A stretch of DNA of 64,000 bases from the NCBI GenBank assembly GCA_037043455.1, contig JAWPHD010011293.1, positions 21,282 to 85,281 of the forward strand, in the 5' to 3' direction. Shown piece after piece: positions 11,055 through 22,610 of the stretch. The notes below the pieces were generated by a model that did no database searches, had not been told where the DNA came from, and saw nothing but the letters and a program-made list of their open reading frames with translations. This DNA comes from Cyrtodaria siliqua. Lineage: Eukaryota; Mollusca; Bivalvia; Adapedonta; Hiatellidae. The position numbers were made by a program, and so were the translations under genes. Each line of letters opens with the position of its first letter. Position 1 is the stretch's first letter.

Positions 11055-13905
11055 CCCCTGCAGGTTTGCCAGCGACCTTGAACAGTCGGGGAAATTTGAT
11101 TTGTTTAATTCAAGGTCTGGGAATTGTCAGTGAATTTTGAAAAATAGTCGGGAATTCTGAAATGAAAATTTGGAGAATTTGTTGTTTGACATTATAAAAA
11201 TAATGTCAAGATGTAAAATATGTATGAATCTGGAAAATAAAAGAAACAAGAGGTCAATGACCTTGAAGCTCTACCGATTGATTTTGATTTCAGGAAGTAG
11301 TCGCTACAGACTTGTTTTTTGAAAAATTATTTTTAGCCGTGGCGGCCATCTTGAATTTCCGGCGGACCTGAAATTTTGCTAGGATCAATAAGACATCAAG
11401 AGCAACAATCCTGTGAAGTTTCATGAAAATCCGCCAAGTAGTTTCAGAGGAGTAGTCGCTACAAGTTTTCATCATATAACTCTATGTAAACAAAGATGGC
11501 CACTGGCAGCAATGTTTAACGTCGAATCAAAATAATGTTTGACTCTGATAAGCATCATGTCATGCTGATCAATTTACCAAAAATCCCATATCAATATCAC
11601 TTATAGTTTTCAAGACGTAGTCGCTACAAACTTCTTTTTTAAAAATCTATTTTTAGCTGTGGCGGCCATCTTGAATTTCTGGCCGACCTGAAATTTTGCT
11701 AGTATCAATTAGACATTAAGAGCAACATTCCTGTAAAGTTTCATGAAAATCCGCCAAGTAGTTTCAAAGGAGTAGTCGCTACAAGTTTTTACTATATAAC
11801 TCTATGTAAACAAAGATGGCCGCTGGCAGCCATGTTTAACGTTGAATCAAAACAATTTTTGACAAGGACCAACATCATATCATGCTGATCATTTTAGAAA
11901 AAGTTCCATATCAATATCACTTATAGTTTTCAAGAAGTAGTCGCTACAAACTTGTATTTTGTAAAATTATTTTTAGCTGTAGCGGCCATCTTGAATTTCC
12001 GGCCGACCTGAAATTTTGCTAGGATCAATTAGACATCAAGAGCAACATTCCTGTGAAGTTTCATGAAAATCCGCCAAGTAGTTTCAAGGGAGTAGTCGCT
12101 ACAAGTTTTTACTATATAACTATGTAAACAAAGATGGCCGCTGGCAGCCAGGTTTAACGTTGAATCAAAACAATTTTTGACAAGGACCAACATCCTATCA
12201 TGCTGATCATTTTAGAAAAAGTCCCATATCAATATCACTTATAGTTTTCAAGAAGTAGTCGCTACAAACTTGTATTTTGAAAATCTATTTTTAGCCATGG
12301 CAGCCATCTTGAATTTCCGGCCGACCTGAAATTTTGCTAGGATCAATTTGACATCAAGAGCAACATTCCTGTGAAGTTTCATGAAAATCCGTCAAGTAGT
12401 TTCAGAGGAGTAGTTGCTACAAGTTTTCATTATATAACTCTATGTAAACAAAGATGGCCGCTGACAGCCATGTTTAACATCGAATCAAAAACAATTTTTG
12501 ACAAGGACTAACATCATGTCATGCTGATCATTTTACAAAAAGTCCCATATCAATATCACTTATAGTTTTCAAGAAGTAGTCGCTACAAACTTGTATTTTG
12601 AAAATCTACTTTTAGCCATGGCAGCCATCTTGAATTTCCGGCCGACCTGAAATTTTGCTAGGATCAATTTGACATCAAGAGCAACATTCCTGTGAAGTTT
12701 CATGAAAATCCGTCAAGTAGTTTCAGAGTAGTCGCTACAAGTTTTCATCATATAACTCTATGTAAACAAAGATGGCCACTGGCAGCCATGTTTAACGTCG
12801 AATCAAAATAATGTTTGACTCTGATAAGCATCATGTCATGCTGATCATTTTAGAAAAAGTCCCATATCAATGTCCCTTATAGTTTTCAAGACGTAGTCGC
12901 TACAAACTTCTTTTTTAAAAATCTATTTTTAGCTGTGGTGGCCATTTTGAATTTCTGGCCGACCTGAAATTTTGCTAGGATCAATTAGACATTAAGAGCA
13001 ACATTCCTGTAAAGTTTCATGAAAATCCGCCAAGTAGTTTCAAAGGAGTAGTCGCTACAAGTTTTTACTATATATAACTATGTAAACAAAGATGGCTGCT
13101 TGCAGCAATGTTTAACGTTGAATCAAAACAATTTTTGACACGGACCAACATCATATCATGCTGATCATTTTAGAAAAAGTCCCATTTCAATATCACTTAT
13201 AGCTTTCAAGAAGTAGTCGCTACAAACTTGTATCTTGAAAATTTATTTTTAGCCATGGCGGCCATCTTGAATTTCCGGCCGACCTGAAATTTTGCTAGGA
13301 TCAATTAGACATCAAGAGCAACATTCCTGTGAAGTTTCATGAAAATCCGTAAAGTAGTTTCAGAGGAGTAGTCGCTACAAGTTTTCATTATATAACTCTA
13401 TGTAAACAAAGATGGCCGCTGGCAGCCATGTTTAACGTCGAATCAAAACGATTTTCGACAAGGACCAACATCATGTCATGCTGATCATTTTAGAAAAAGT
13501 CCCATATCAATATCACTTAGAGTTTTCAAGAAGTAGTCGCTACAAACTTGTTTTTTAAAAACCTATTTTTAGATCTGGTGGCCATTTTGGATTTCACATC
13601 AACATGAATTTTTGCTAGGATCAACTAGTCTTCATGGGCAACATTTCTGTAAAGTTTCATGAAAATCCATTTAGTAGTTTCAGAGGAGTAGTCGCTACAA
13701 AAAAAAGTTTACGGACAGACAGACGGACGCCGCACCACGGCATAAGCTCTGCTGATCTCTGATCAGTAGAGCTAAAAATGGGTGGAATTGCTGTAGGTGA
13801 GGAGGAGGCCAATTAAATTGGGTCAAATTGGTCAGTGAAAAAATGTTGTCAGGGAAAAGTCAGTGAATTTTATTTGTCTGATGTGCTGGCAATCCTGCCC
13901 TGCCT
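11055..13905. mobile_element. Outer element with GCAGGTTTGCCAGC ends, containing a nested insert
   Basis: The left end GCAGGTTTGCCAGC (about 11059) is matched by an inverse GCTGGCAATCCTG (about 13889). 'GTCAGTGAATTTT' recurs on both sides. The 11267-13773 repeat element interrupts it. Its edges are approximate and no coding capacity is visible. Confidence 0.45.
11267..13773. mobile_element. Non-autonomous element of eight 320-bp internal repeats
   Basis: The motif 'GCCATCTTGAATTTC' recurs near 11351, 11671, 11991, 12309, 12630, 12948, 13267 and 13588, a spacing of about 320 bp. Each unit carries 'AAGTAGTCGCTACAAACTT', 'GACCTGAAATTTTGCTAG', 'TTTCATGAAAATCCG' and 'CTATGTAAACAAAGATGGCC'. The ends are inverted: AGCTCTACCGAT on the left, and AGCTCTACTGAT reading inward from the right. 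Just before the right end is 'GGACAGACAGACGGACG'. It has no ORF and is likely mobilised in trans. Confidence 0.8.
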
Positions 13906-14969
13906 TTGCCTTTATTGTTTGATGGCAGAAAGAATTATAAACAAGAGCACCACCTAGTGGGGCATATACATACATCATTTGGGGAATAATTAAAATAATA
14001 TGAACCAGAGTTATGGGCCTTTATCAGATGTATGATTGCTGAAGATGTTTGCAAAGTTTCATTGTTGTATACCTTATATTTAAAAGTTATTAGCCATAAT
14101 CAGTTGTCAGATAAAAGTTAATGTACAGATGGATGGACAGACGATGCCACAACATAATACATACCTACGGACATGTGATGAATAATAAATTAATAACTGA
14201 GAAAAACCTCCTATAGACCATTCTATTAGGATACCTTGTTTAGTATTCAGGTTATGCACTAAATGAAACTTGAATTAAAATGTATTGTTTCCTAGGTTAC
14301 ACAATTTATGTCCATGTAAGAGTGGCCTATGTACTAAAAACAGATCCAATTAAGCGAAAAGGTACATGTAGCGTTAAAAAACAAATATGTTGACAATTTA
14401 TCTTTACACGACTTGTCAATGGAAATGCCAAAAATATTGATATTATAAATTTCTATATTTCGAAAGGTATATGACAATAATTTTCATGACAATAACTTAG
14501 ACCTTTTTGAAAAATTACAATTTTGATGAATTGACTCCTTTTTCCGTTGAAACGCTAAAAAATATTGATTTATTTTGTTATCGCTTTTCTGAGAATGAAC
14601 AACATAAATTTCTGAGAACTTGGAAGTTATCTCATAAGTTGCCAGTTTCAAAATTGGGGTGGGTAGTGAAGTTTGGTTTACCCGACAGTCCGGTTTAAAC
14701 ATGTAGTGGCCTTTTTTTGCCACTGACTGTTCCAATGCAGTACTTTTGTTTGGGATGTCGCCCTCTTTATACTTTCACATGTATTTATATTCCATGTACT
14801 TGTTCAAAATGTGTGTCTTTGAATGGCTGCATTTTGTGGAGGCTACCCTACTTGTTCGACTTTTGCGTCCGCTTTTGCTTACTGATCAAGACCAGAGCAT
14901 AAGTTCCAAGCATGTTGTTTTTTAACATAACCAAAAGTGCAATGTACTTGTATACCTATTGAATGAGAT
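13906..14969. other. Intergenic, dispersed repeat fragments
   Basis: 13940-14170 carries short-repeat sequence ending 'GATGGATGGACAGACGATG'. The rest is AT-rich. The opposing frames at 14484-14735 and 14507-14698 overlap each other and have no recognisable domain. No gene supported. Confidence 0.5.
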
Positions 14970-15400
14970 GAATTTTGGCGGTGGCATAGAGTTGGAGCAT
15001 TCAGTCCGCCTGGCATGCGGGAAAGTCGAGGATTCTATCCCAGGCCGAGAAACACTAAAGACTTCATAGAAGTCGTACAAGTAGCTCCCTTGCTTGATGT
15101 TCAGCATGTAAAGGGGAGTTCCAGGACCGGTGTCATTATAATGTGACTGGGTGGGGTATCGTGTCATGTGTCTACATTGTAGTATTCCAGTGTGGCAGCA
15201 CTATAAAGTTGAGCATTTACCTCACTGTTACAAGTATACACCATCATGATATGACAAAGATTACCTTCATGATATGACTGAAAGCTGCCCAAGACACCGT
15301 CATGATATGACAGAAAGATTGTCCAAGACACCTTGATGATATGACTGAAAGCGGTGAGAGGCGAAGGTTTACAATGCAACGTTGTTAACCATCCGGCCAA
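14970..15400 (+). mobile_element. tRNA-derived SINE-like element, founder type of the 106-bp satellite
   Basis: The head at 14980-15050 resembles a tRNA promoter: TGGCATAGAGTTGGAGC as A box and GGATTCTATCCC as B box. The body holds 'GCTTGATGTTCAGCATGTAAA', 'GTGACTGGGTGGGGTATCG', 'CATGTGTC' and 'AGCACTATAAAGTTGAGCATT'. The tail has four short repeats of 'CATGATATGAC(T/A)GAAAG'. The same order of motifs flanks and makes up the satellite at 24353-26903, but here the central segment is present once. Confidence 0.7.
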
Positions 15401-15858
15401 TGAGACGCTATATGTCTAACCTGGAGCGCTTCACATACGGTCTATTGTTAAATTATCGGTTTTGCTAATGTCTTTGAATATCTGGACATCATCAACATAC
15501 AAAGATAAATGCTAATTCGGAATATTTTAAATAAGAAATGCGAAACACTGGTGAAATTCTAGTAAGCTTTATTTTATAAAAATAACTGACTATTTGAATA
15601 ATAGATAACAGAAATTGCACATTAGCGACACTGTCTAGATTTTAATAGATAAAAACAACTTTTAATTATTAACAATAAAAAGCAAACCTTAAACAATAAC
15701 AATAGTATGCAAATGAAGGCATCATGTTTAACCTTAATGATGATGATGATGTAAGCTGAGTTTATAATATTACTGTCAAATTCATCTTATTTTACTCGAA
15801 ATCACCACACATTAATTGAAATGACTCTTGATTTTTTTTGTTACACCATTTTTAGCAG
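15401..15858. other. Intergenic AT-rich sequence
   Basis: No exon, hairpin or repeat array beyond a short ATG(ATG)n run near 15740. Nothing supported. Confidence 0.5.
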
Positions 15859-16030
15859 ATGTTAAGCCATATATATGACGGTCGATTTGTTTGTGGTTGA
15901 GGCAGACCACACACACCTTCTCCTGGGTAGAACCAGTACTGCATATCTCCCGCCATCCATAAGAATCGACACTTTCTCACATGACAAGCTGAGCTCCAAG
16001 AGGGATTCGAACCGGCAGTCGACAGATGAG
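15859..16030 (-). mobile_element. tRNA-derived SINE, family A copy 2
   Basis: On the minus strand GGTTCGAATCCC (about 16005-16016) is a consensus pol III B box. The body shares 'GAGGCAGACCACACACAC', 'CCATCCATAAGAATCGACAC' and the end ATATATGACGGTCGATTT with the other two copies. Confidence 0.7.
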
Positions 16031-16609
16031 ATGCGAGAAAGTTTTACTTTGAAAATCGTCGCTTAAAATATTTTGCCACTAAAGCAAGCCATTCATTACA
16101 TGTTTGAATGTAAACATTGCCCATTCAATAACAGACCATTCTGCACCACTACCTACAAACATAATGCAAAGTGCAGATATTACTCGGAAACAAAGTAATA
16201 CAATTTATTTTTTACATTTCCTGATACACTATAAAAAATCAAATCCTTATCAGAGTGTTGCATTGATTAGATTGCGTGATTCCCATGGTTACGAATGAAA
16301 CTTTATGAAATATTTCACTAGATGTTTTAATTGGAATAATCAGACTTCGAGTATCCCAAACACTAGAACAGTTAACAAGAATATTAAAATGCTGTCTGTC
16401 AAAACGCAGAGCTGCAAATTCTTTTAAAGACAACCTTTAATGAACTTGACAAAACTGATCTGAAACTGAAGGAATTCTATGCTCATATAGGCAGTGACAG
16501 TATCATTGTCAGTAAACATGGATAAAGATAGAAGATATCATTGTTTACAGTATATTGATCAATAAAACCACTCTGAAAGAAACCCACATAAATGCAAATA
16601 TATAGACCC

Positions 16610-17340
16610 AGTTGCGTTAAAGTACCCCAAAAATGCATTCCATTTGCATTCCGTTTGCGCTCCCTTTGCATTTCATTTTTATAAACACATTTTTTTAAAT
16701 GCAAATCACTTGCGTTCTTAAATACACGGAACGCAAATGCATTGTTGCATTCGTTCGTTCAGCGTTTACCAATTGCAACATCTCTCATGATTAAATTATG
16801 CTTTATATCCAGCCATGCGATTATTATCATGAGTCGGCGACTTATGTTTATGTGGTTGTACTGAAGAATGGGTCCTTTTGTTGACATTAATTGTGGTGCA
16901 CGTTGATGATTATTCTTTTTTCTTCTGGGTTTATGTTAGTTTCATCAAAAATGTAACATACTTGACACTGTATGTATGGAAGTAAAAAAGAACACCAGTA
17001 AGAAATACTGAAATTGTAATTTATTTAAGAAATGACGGACTTATCAAATAGAATAGCATTTATTTTTTAAAATAAAGGATATATATGTTTCCCCAGCAGA
17101 CTTCATCAACTGAAAAGGATAATACTGGAAGTTATCCAAAATAACGAAATGCATTTGCGTTTTATTTTGTTCGTTTTCAGCATTTAGCGTTTTAAAAAAT
17201 GCATTCATCATTTTGTTAAAACACTGAACGCTGAAAACGAATGCAAAGAACGAAATGCATTTTAAAATACAGATGGTGCAACGTTCATTCTGCGTTCATT
17301 CTGCGTTCATGCCACACACAGTTTCTGGCGACTTTCCCGA
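16610..17340. repeat. Self-complementary MITE-like segment
   Basis: Inverted pieces 'AAATGCATTTGCGTTTTATT', 'TTCGTTTTCAGCATTTAGCG' and their complements around 17147-17267, plus repeated 'GCATTC' and 'GCGTTCATTCT' words, fold on themselves. The family is not recognised. Confidence 0.5.
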
Positions 17341-18092
17341 AGTAAACACCATTCTATTTAGTAAAACTATCATTTACTTTGTAACTAATGTTACATAAAA
17401 AACATAATATGTATGCATATGAATTAAGAATTAGTTCACATTTTTCGACGATATGCAGTTTATACGTCGGGAGAAAATGGCAAATTCCTTGAAGCATGTT
17501 GGCGCATTATGGTAAATTTGCCATTCACTGAAGACATTTAAAACCAAATGAAGCATAAACGCTGAAAAAACAAAACAATTCTTATATTAACATTATTTTC
17601 TTATATTTACATTATTTTTCTGTACTGTAGTGGCAGTACACATGATAATGATAAAAAATATGCAAGAAAGACAATTATTGTAGAGGAACAGCCATTTTCT
17701 ACTGCAACACATTGGATTTGTGCGCAGTACGTCTAATTAAAAATTGAAGTTTATTCGAAATTAGACATATTTTTTCAACAATGTATCAATTGAATACTAA
17801 TATAACAATTTAAATCACATAACTTTATTACAATACACTCATTTTATTTGAACTAAGGCATTTCTGAACGTCTCTTTCATATCGAAATACTTTCAAATGT
17901 CCCTTACAAGAAAAACTTCTATGATCTCTATAACTTGGGTATATCAGTTTTGCAAAAAAAAATAAAAAAATCCCTTTTCTGGTGATCCTAAGATATTCAA
18001 ACTTACGTTATTTGTGCACTTCTTCAGCAAGTGTTTGAGACAGGCCTGAAACTGTACCTCAAATAAACACCAACCAAACAGAAATTATATAG
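17341..18092. other. Intergenic AT-rich sequence
   Basis: No exon or clear repeat seen. Confidence 0.45.
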
Positions 18093-18480
18093 AGTTTAAT
18101 TAACATTGTTGTTGTGATACGGGAAATAATTCCCTTGCACACGAGTTTCTATATCACAAGAATCTTTCTCACAAGTGAATTATTTTCCGTATCACGACAA
18201 AAATGTTAATTAAACTACATAATATATATTCTGTGATGAATTTCTTTCCAATCGTCTTTTGACACAAGTATTCCTTCTTCTGTCACTCCTTTGGCAACAG
18301 CGCGGAGTAATATCATGACGTCAATTTGTGACGTAATATCGTGACGTCTATCGTTTAGTTCATAACATTTTGCTACTGTGCTATTTTGCACACTAGGCGA
18401 GATAGCACAGTAGAGGAAGGGATATGTTATAGATTTTCTCAAACTGGGACATTTCTATTATTCATCACAGAATATATAAT
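18093..18480. repeat. Nested inverted repeats
   Basis: Arms 18093-18132 (AGTTTAATTAACATTGTTG, then GTGATACGGGAAATAATTC) and 18177-18216 (the inverse, with a few mismatches) form a hairpin. A second pair, TATATTCTGTGATGAAT near 18226 and its inverse near 18458-18475, encloses about 200 bp. This is consistent with stacked foldback elements. Confidence 0.65.
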
Positions 18481-19163
18481 ATAATGCTTTATGGCACTAC
18501 TTGAATGGATTAGCATCTGTACCAACACCAGTTGTTGATTTCAAAAATCTATTAATGGTTGTATGACTTGTATACTCAGTTGTAAAAGAAAGTGGACACT
18601 GAGTTTTGTTGAGATTTAATTGTATAAAGTTTTTTTAGAATTAAATTGACAAATTCCAACATGAATATGCCATGTATGCCATGTTTGGTACTAAAGCTTT
18701 TATCATTCCATTGCCAATATCATGATTTCATTTGTCTTTCAATAGGTCGAATCATTAAGCGACTGTCGCTTGATAAAGAGGATAGGGTGTAAACTAAAAT
18801 TTTTAAAGTGTCCAGTTTCTTTTGCAACTGAGTGTAGATATATGACATCAACTGGTCCGTTTTTTGCATGACAGGTCGCACATGGTCAAATGACACACTT
18901 GCAATTCAGATATATACAATCTGACGTAAGGAGCACGTAGTTCTAGTGATACTAAATCAACATCTTTCTTTTCATAAAGAGACACTGCTACTCCTTGAGC
19001 AGCAAACATTTTCGTAAATTATAAACACCATTGCAATCCACGAAAGTGTCACCACGATACTGAATCAATTTCAGTTATGATAAAATACTGAGCACAGGTA
19101 TGGTTAATACTGTCTTTCTGCCTAGGACAAAATAAATATAGACAATAATCGAACAAAATAACA
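18481..19163. other. Intergenic and 3' flank of the minus-strand gene
   Basis: Follows the minus-strand stop at 19164-19166, so its right part is probably that gene's 3' UTR. I see no unambiguous AATAAA on the minus strand close to the stop. Confidence 0.4.
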
Positions 19164-22100
19164 TCAAGATACTTCTACTGGACTTATCACAGATTCAAAT
19201 GGGTTAATGCTTAACAAATGATCATTGTTTTCAATGCTGTGATCGTCCAAGCTGTTCACGAATGCTACACCAGGTCTGGGCGGCCTGTCCTCTGCTCTAT
19301 GTGATGCCCGCTTTCTCAAACTGCTCGATTTCTTTTTCAGTCTTGGATTTGGGTCACCATTTTGCAATTTTGGTGGCGCACTTGTTGCTTTACTCTTTAT
19401 CGCGTAACCTGTTTCAAAATCGGAATCCGACAATCCAGATTCCAACGAAAACGACGGATCTTTCCAATCTCCCCAATTGTTACTATTTTTTTTAGACTTT
19501 TTCTCTTCTTCTCTTTTGCCAGCAGATCCTAGTCCTGAGTCGGCTCTCTCTTCTATTTGATTGCCTTGGTTTGATTCTGACCTATCAATATCATCATCTA
19601 GGGTATCTATGCTTATTCTAGTTTTATCGTTTTTGGCTGTAACACCTTGTAGTAAGGAAGACAGTTTCATCATATCCGCAGAATTATCAAAATCATCCTC
19701 ATCCTCTTCTTGAACTGCGAATAATGAATTAATATCACTTTTGGATGAGTCAGCACTCTTTCTTGTTGAATCTGCACTCTTTCTTGTTGAGTCAGTAAGT
19801 TTAGAGTTGAAACTGGTTCCTTGTTTACTACTTCCACTACTTTTGTATCTATCTACACCACTGTTGTTTTTATCAAGGCCAGCATGTTTTTTCATGTCTT
19901 GAGATTCATCTAAAGCTTTAAGATATTCTGAGTTGTTTTTGAGCTTCACACGAAGTTCGCTAATAACGAAATCTTTCTCCTTCAGTTTTCTCTCCAGTTG
20001 TGTGATTTTATCGGCTTGTTCAGTGACCTGCTCCGACAGTTCTAGTATCAACTTCATTTTCTCACCTCCGGGAAGTTTCGGAGTGTCATCAGAGTTGTAC
20101 GAGATGGAAGGCTTAAAGCTGGCATTAACAGGTGATGCTACAATAAAAATAGATAAAAAAACAAAATTAGTATCGTTTTAATAAAAAAAATGTCAGTTTG
20201 ATTGAATATGTTCTAAATGTTGTTGTTTTTATTTTTGGTTATGAATATCAGTAATGAAGGAATGTTTAAAGCTGATGGGATGTTTATCAAACATTTCTTG
20301 CTTTTCGAAATCATTTCCATAAACATTCATTTACACATCAATGTATACCTAAAACTATTTTCAATGTCATACTTCACCCACATCTATTTATTCTGGAGCC
20401 ACGATCATTGTTTTTTGACTCCACTAAAGTAGCTGCACCTGTATTGTTCCACATGGTACTTGAGTTGTGGCAGAAAACAATGATCAAAATGGAGTGTTTA
20501 CAACAGAATTTGCAGCAACTATGTAGTTCTGCAGGTGAGAAGATTCTATACCCATTCAGCATATTTTTGTCTCTTATTTAAATTTAGGGAGGGTCTGGAA
20601 TGTTCATTCCAGTTGGCACCATATAACCTTTTTTGTGTTGGTGCACTGTAAAACCCAGTTCAACTAAAAATATTCTTAACAAATTACTCGTGAAACATAT
20701 TGCATAACCATGCTAAAATTACTCATTTTACAGGCACTAACTGTCTTATCCATTCAAGTACTTGAAATTAACGCAAAATGAATGCAAAGTGAAATGATGC
20801 ATGATCTTAGCACTAAAAACAAAACAAAATGCTAAGCATGTTAAGCGTATTTTACTAACGCAAAATGATCGATGAAAACATAAATTTATTAAAATGCATT
20901 TCACTGATTCTAATAAACTCTATTTTTATTATAAGGAACACAGCTGAGTCGATAATGACTTACCCATCATGACTTACCAATCATCACCTATCATGACTTA
21001 CCCAGCATGACTTACCCATTATCACATGACATACCCATCATGACTTACCAATCATTGCCTATCATGGCTTACCCATCATCACCCATCATGACTTAGCCAT
21101 TATCACACATGACTTTGCCATCATGACCCATCATGACTTACCAGTATCACAACTTACCCATCATGACTTACCAATCATGACTTATATACCAGAAACCATC
21201 ATGACTTACCAGCATCATCCATCGTGACAATTATCACACATGACTTACCCATCATGATTAACCCATCATCACCCATTATGATTTATCAGCATCACCAATC
21301 ACTGCCCATCATGACCAAACCTACCCATGACCCACCATGACTTACCAGCATCATCCATCATGACTTACACATTATCACCCTCATGACTCGGCCATTATCA
21401 CCCAACTTACCCATCAGTGTCTTATTATCTTCTTTCAGTTTCTTGATTTCATCACGGAGTTCCATCATCTGAAAGTTGGTCTCCTGCTTGTATTCTGCCA
21501 TCTGTGAATTCAGATACTTGATTTTCTTTCTCTGGCGTTGTTTCTGTGAACAATATTTATAAACGTTTTAGAAGTTAACAGATACGTTAAGTTAATTCAA
21601 TAACACATGTTACATGCATCTTAAAAAGACTTCACACACTGACAATGCTGGAATATATTTTTTATCTGGGCGCTGCCTTACAATACAAATTATTTGCATG
21701 ACATCGGAGTTAGTTCTTTTTCAGAATCCATGTATTGCTAAGAATCATACATATTATGTTTTCAAGAAAAGATGGTATACACGTATATGCTTTACAGAAA
21801 CAATTAATTTCTCTTTAACTCTTAGCCTGCTAAGGGCAACTACAACAGCCAGTGTAAACCCAGATCAGCCTGGAGTAACTCGTAAGCTGATCAATATTTA
21901 CACTGTCTGGCTGCTCTTAAGTCATTTAACCAAAACACCCCTTTGTAGCAAAAATTGAATGGTCCAAATTCAAAGAAAGGATATTCCATTATACATTTAT
22001 AGCGGGCTAAGGGTTAAACAAAGTTAGAAATAACAACTGAAACATTGGAGGTTAATGGAGAATGAGATGTCCAATGATTCATGCTAAAGATTGAGATCAT

Positions 22101-22610
22101 TTTGACATTTCATAATATCTAAATAGAGGACTAAATATCTGTTTCTCCTAATCTGAAGAACTTGTTGTAACTGCCAACCTTATGTTTTTGTTAACCTTCC
22201 ATGGATTTCTAGCCATCCAACTATTTATCTTGAGGAGGAAAACCTAACCTATGTTTTTCAAGCCATTATCTGAAACATACATTTATTTGGCCTTACGGCA
22301 TAGTGTTTTAGTGTTTTACAAAATTGATCTACAGCAGGCGTTTTATATAAATTCTCACCATCTTATTCGTCTCTAATTCCATTTCCTTCTTCTCCTTCTC
22401 CAGTTTGATGATGTAATTATCTTTGGCATGTAATGTTTCATCACATGTCTTCTCCTCGGAAGCGAGGTTCTGTTTGTTCTCATACTCGAGTCTTTCCTCT
22501 AGGGCCTGGATTCGGTCCTCGAGGTCGAGGCGCTGACTCTCGCTCTCACAAACTTGTTTTGTTAGTGCTGCTATCTCGGCATCTTTATCACTTGGACTGG
22601 TCAACTGAGT
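19164..22610 (-). CDS. 3' portion of a coiled-coil protein with an acidic/Ser-rich tail and NPF motif (3 exons)
   Basis: Exons on the minus strand: 22610-22359 (84 codons, phase 0 at both ends), 21543-21411 (44 codons plus G) and 20137-19164 (CA completes GCA; stop TGA at 19166-19164). All junctions are GT-AG and phases agree, giving about 452 residues. The first about 190 residues are coiled coil (AALTKQ, RIQALEERLEYE, LEKEKKEMELE, LRDEIKKLKED, ITQLERKLKEKD). Then comes a low-complexity Ser/Thr/Lys region with a short duplication (STRKSAD twice), acidic patches (EEDEDDFD, TLDDDID), a basic patch (RLKKKSSSLRKR) and a tail with INPFES. NPF tripeptides can bind EH domains, which would suggest membrane traffic; that is inference only. 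No upstream exon was found between 22611 and the satellite, so the 5' end is unknown. Family not recognised. Confidence 0.85.
20138..20940. other. Intron, AT-rich with a MITE fragment
   Basis: 20590-20655 ('TGTTCATTCCAGTTGGCACC', 'TTGGTGCACTGTAAAACCC') is an inverted relative of 22765-22835 in the same gene's region. No exon seen. Confidence 0.5.
20941..21410 (-). repeat. Minisatellite of splice-donor-like units next to an exon
   Basis: Degenerate tandem words 'CATGACTTACCCAT' and 'CATCACCCATCATGACTTACC' fill the intron right up to exon 21411-21543. On the gene's strand each unit reads GATGG|GTAAGTCATG, and the real donor is CTGATGG|GTAAGTTGGG. About a dozen copies keep GGTAAGT intact. The array is irregular, with units from roughly 13 to 40 bp. 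Confidence 0.85.
21544..22358. other. Intron containing a TTAA-ended MITE
   Basis: The MITE at 21815-22017 has its own entry. The rest is AT-rich with no exon seen. Confidence 0.5.
21815..22017. mobile_element. TTAA-ended MITE, copy 3
   Basis: The ends are TTAACTCTTAGCCTGCTAAG and, reverse complemented, TTAACCCTTAGCCCGCTATA. The core has 'GTAAACCCAGATCAGCCTGG' and 'TTCAAAGAAAGGATATTCC'. It sits in an intron of the minus-strand gene. Confidence 0.8.
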
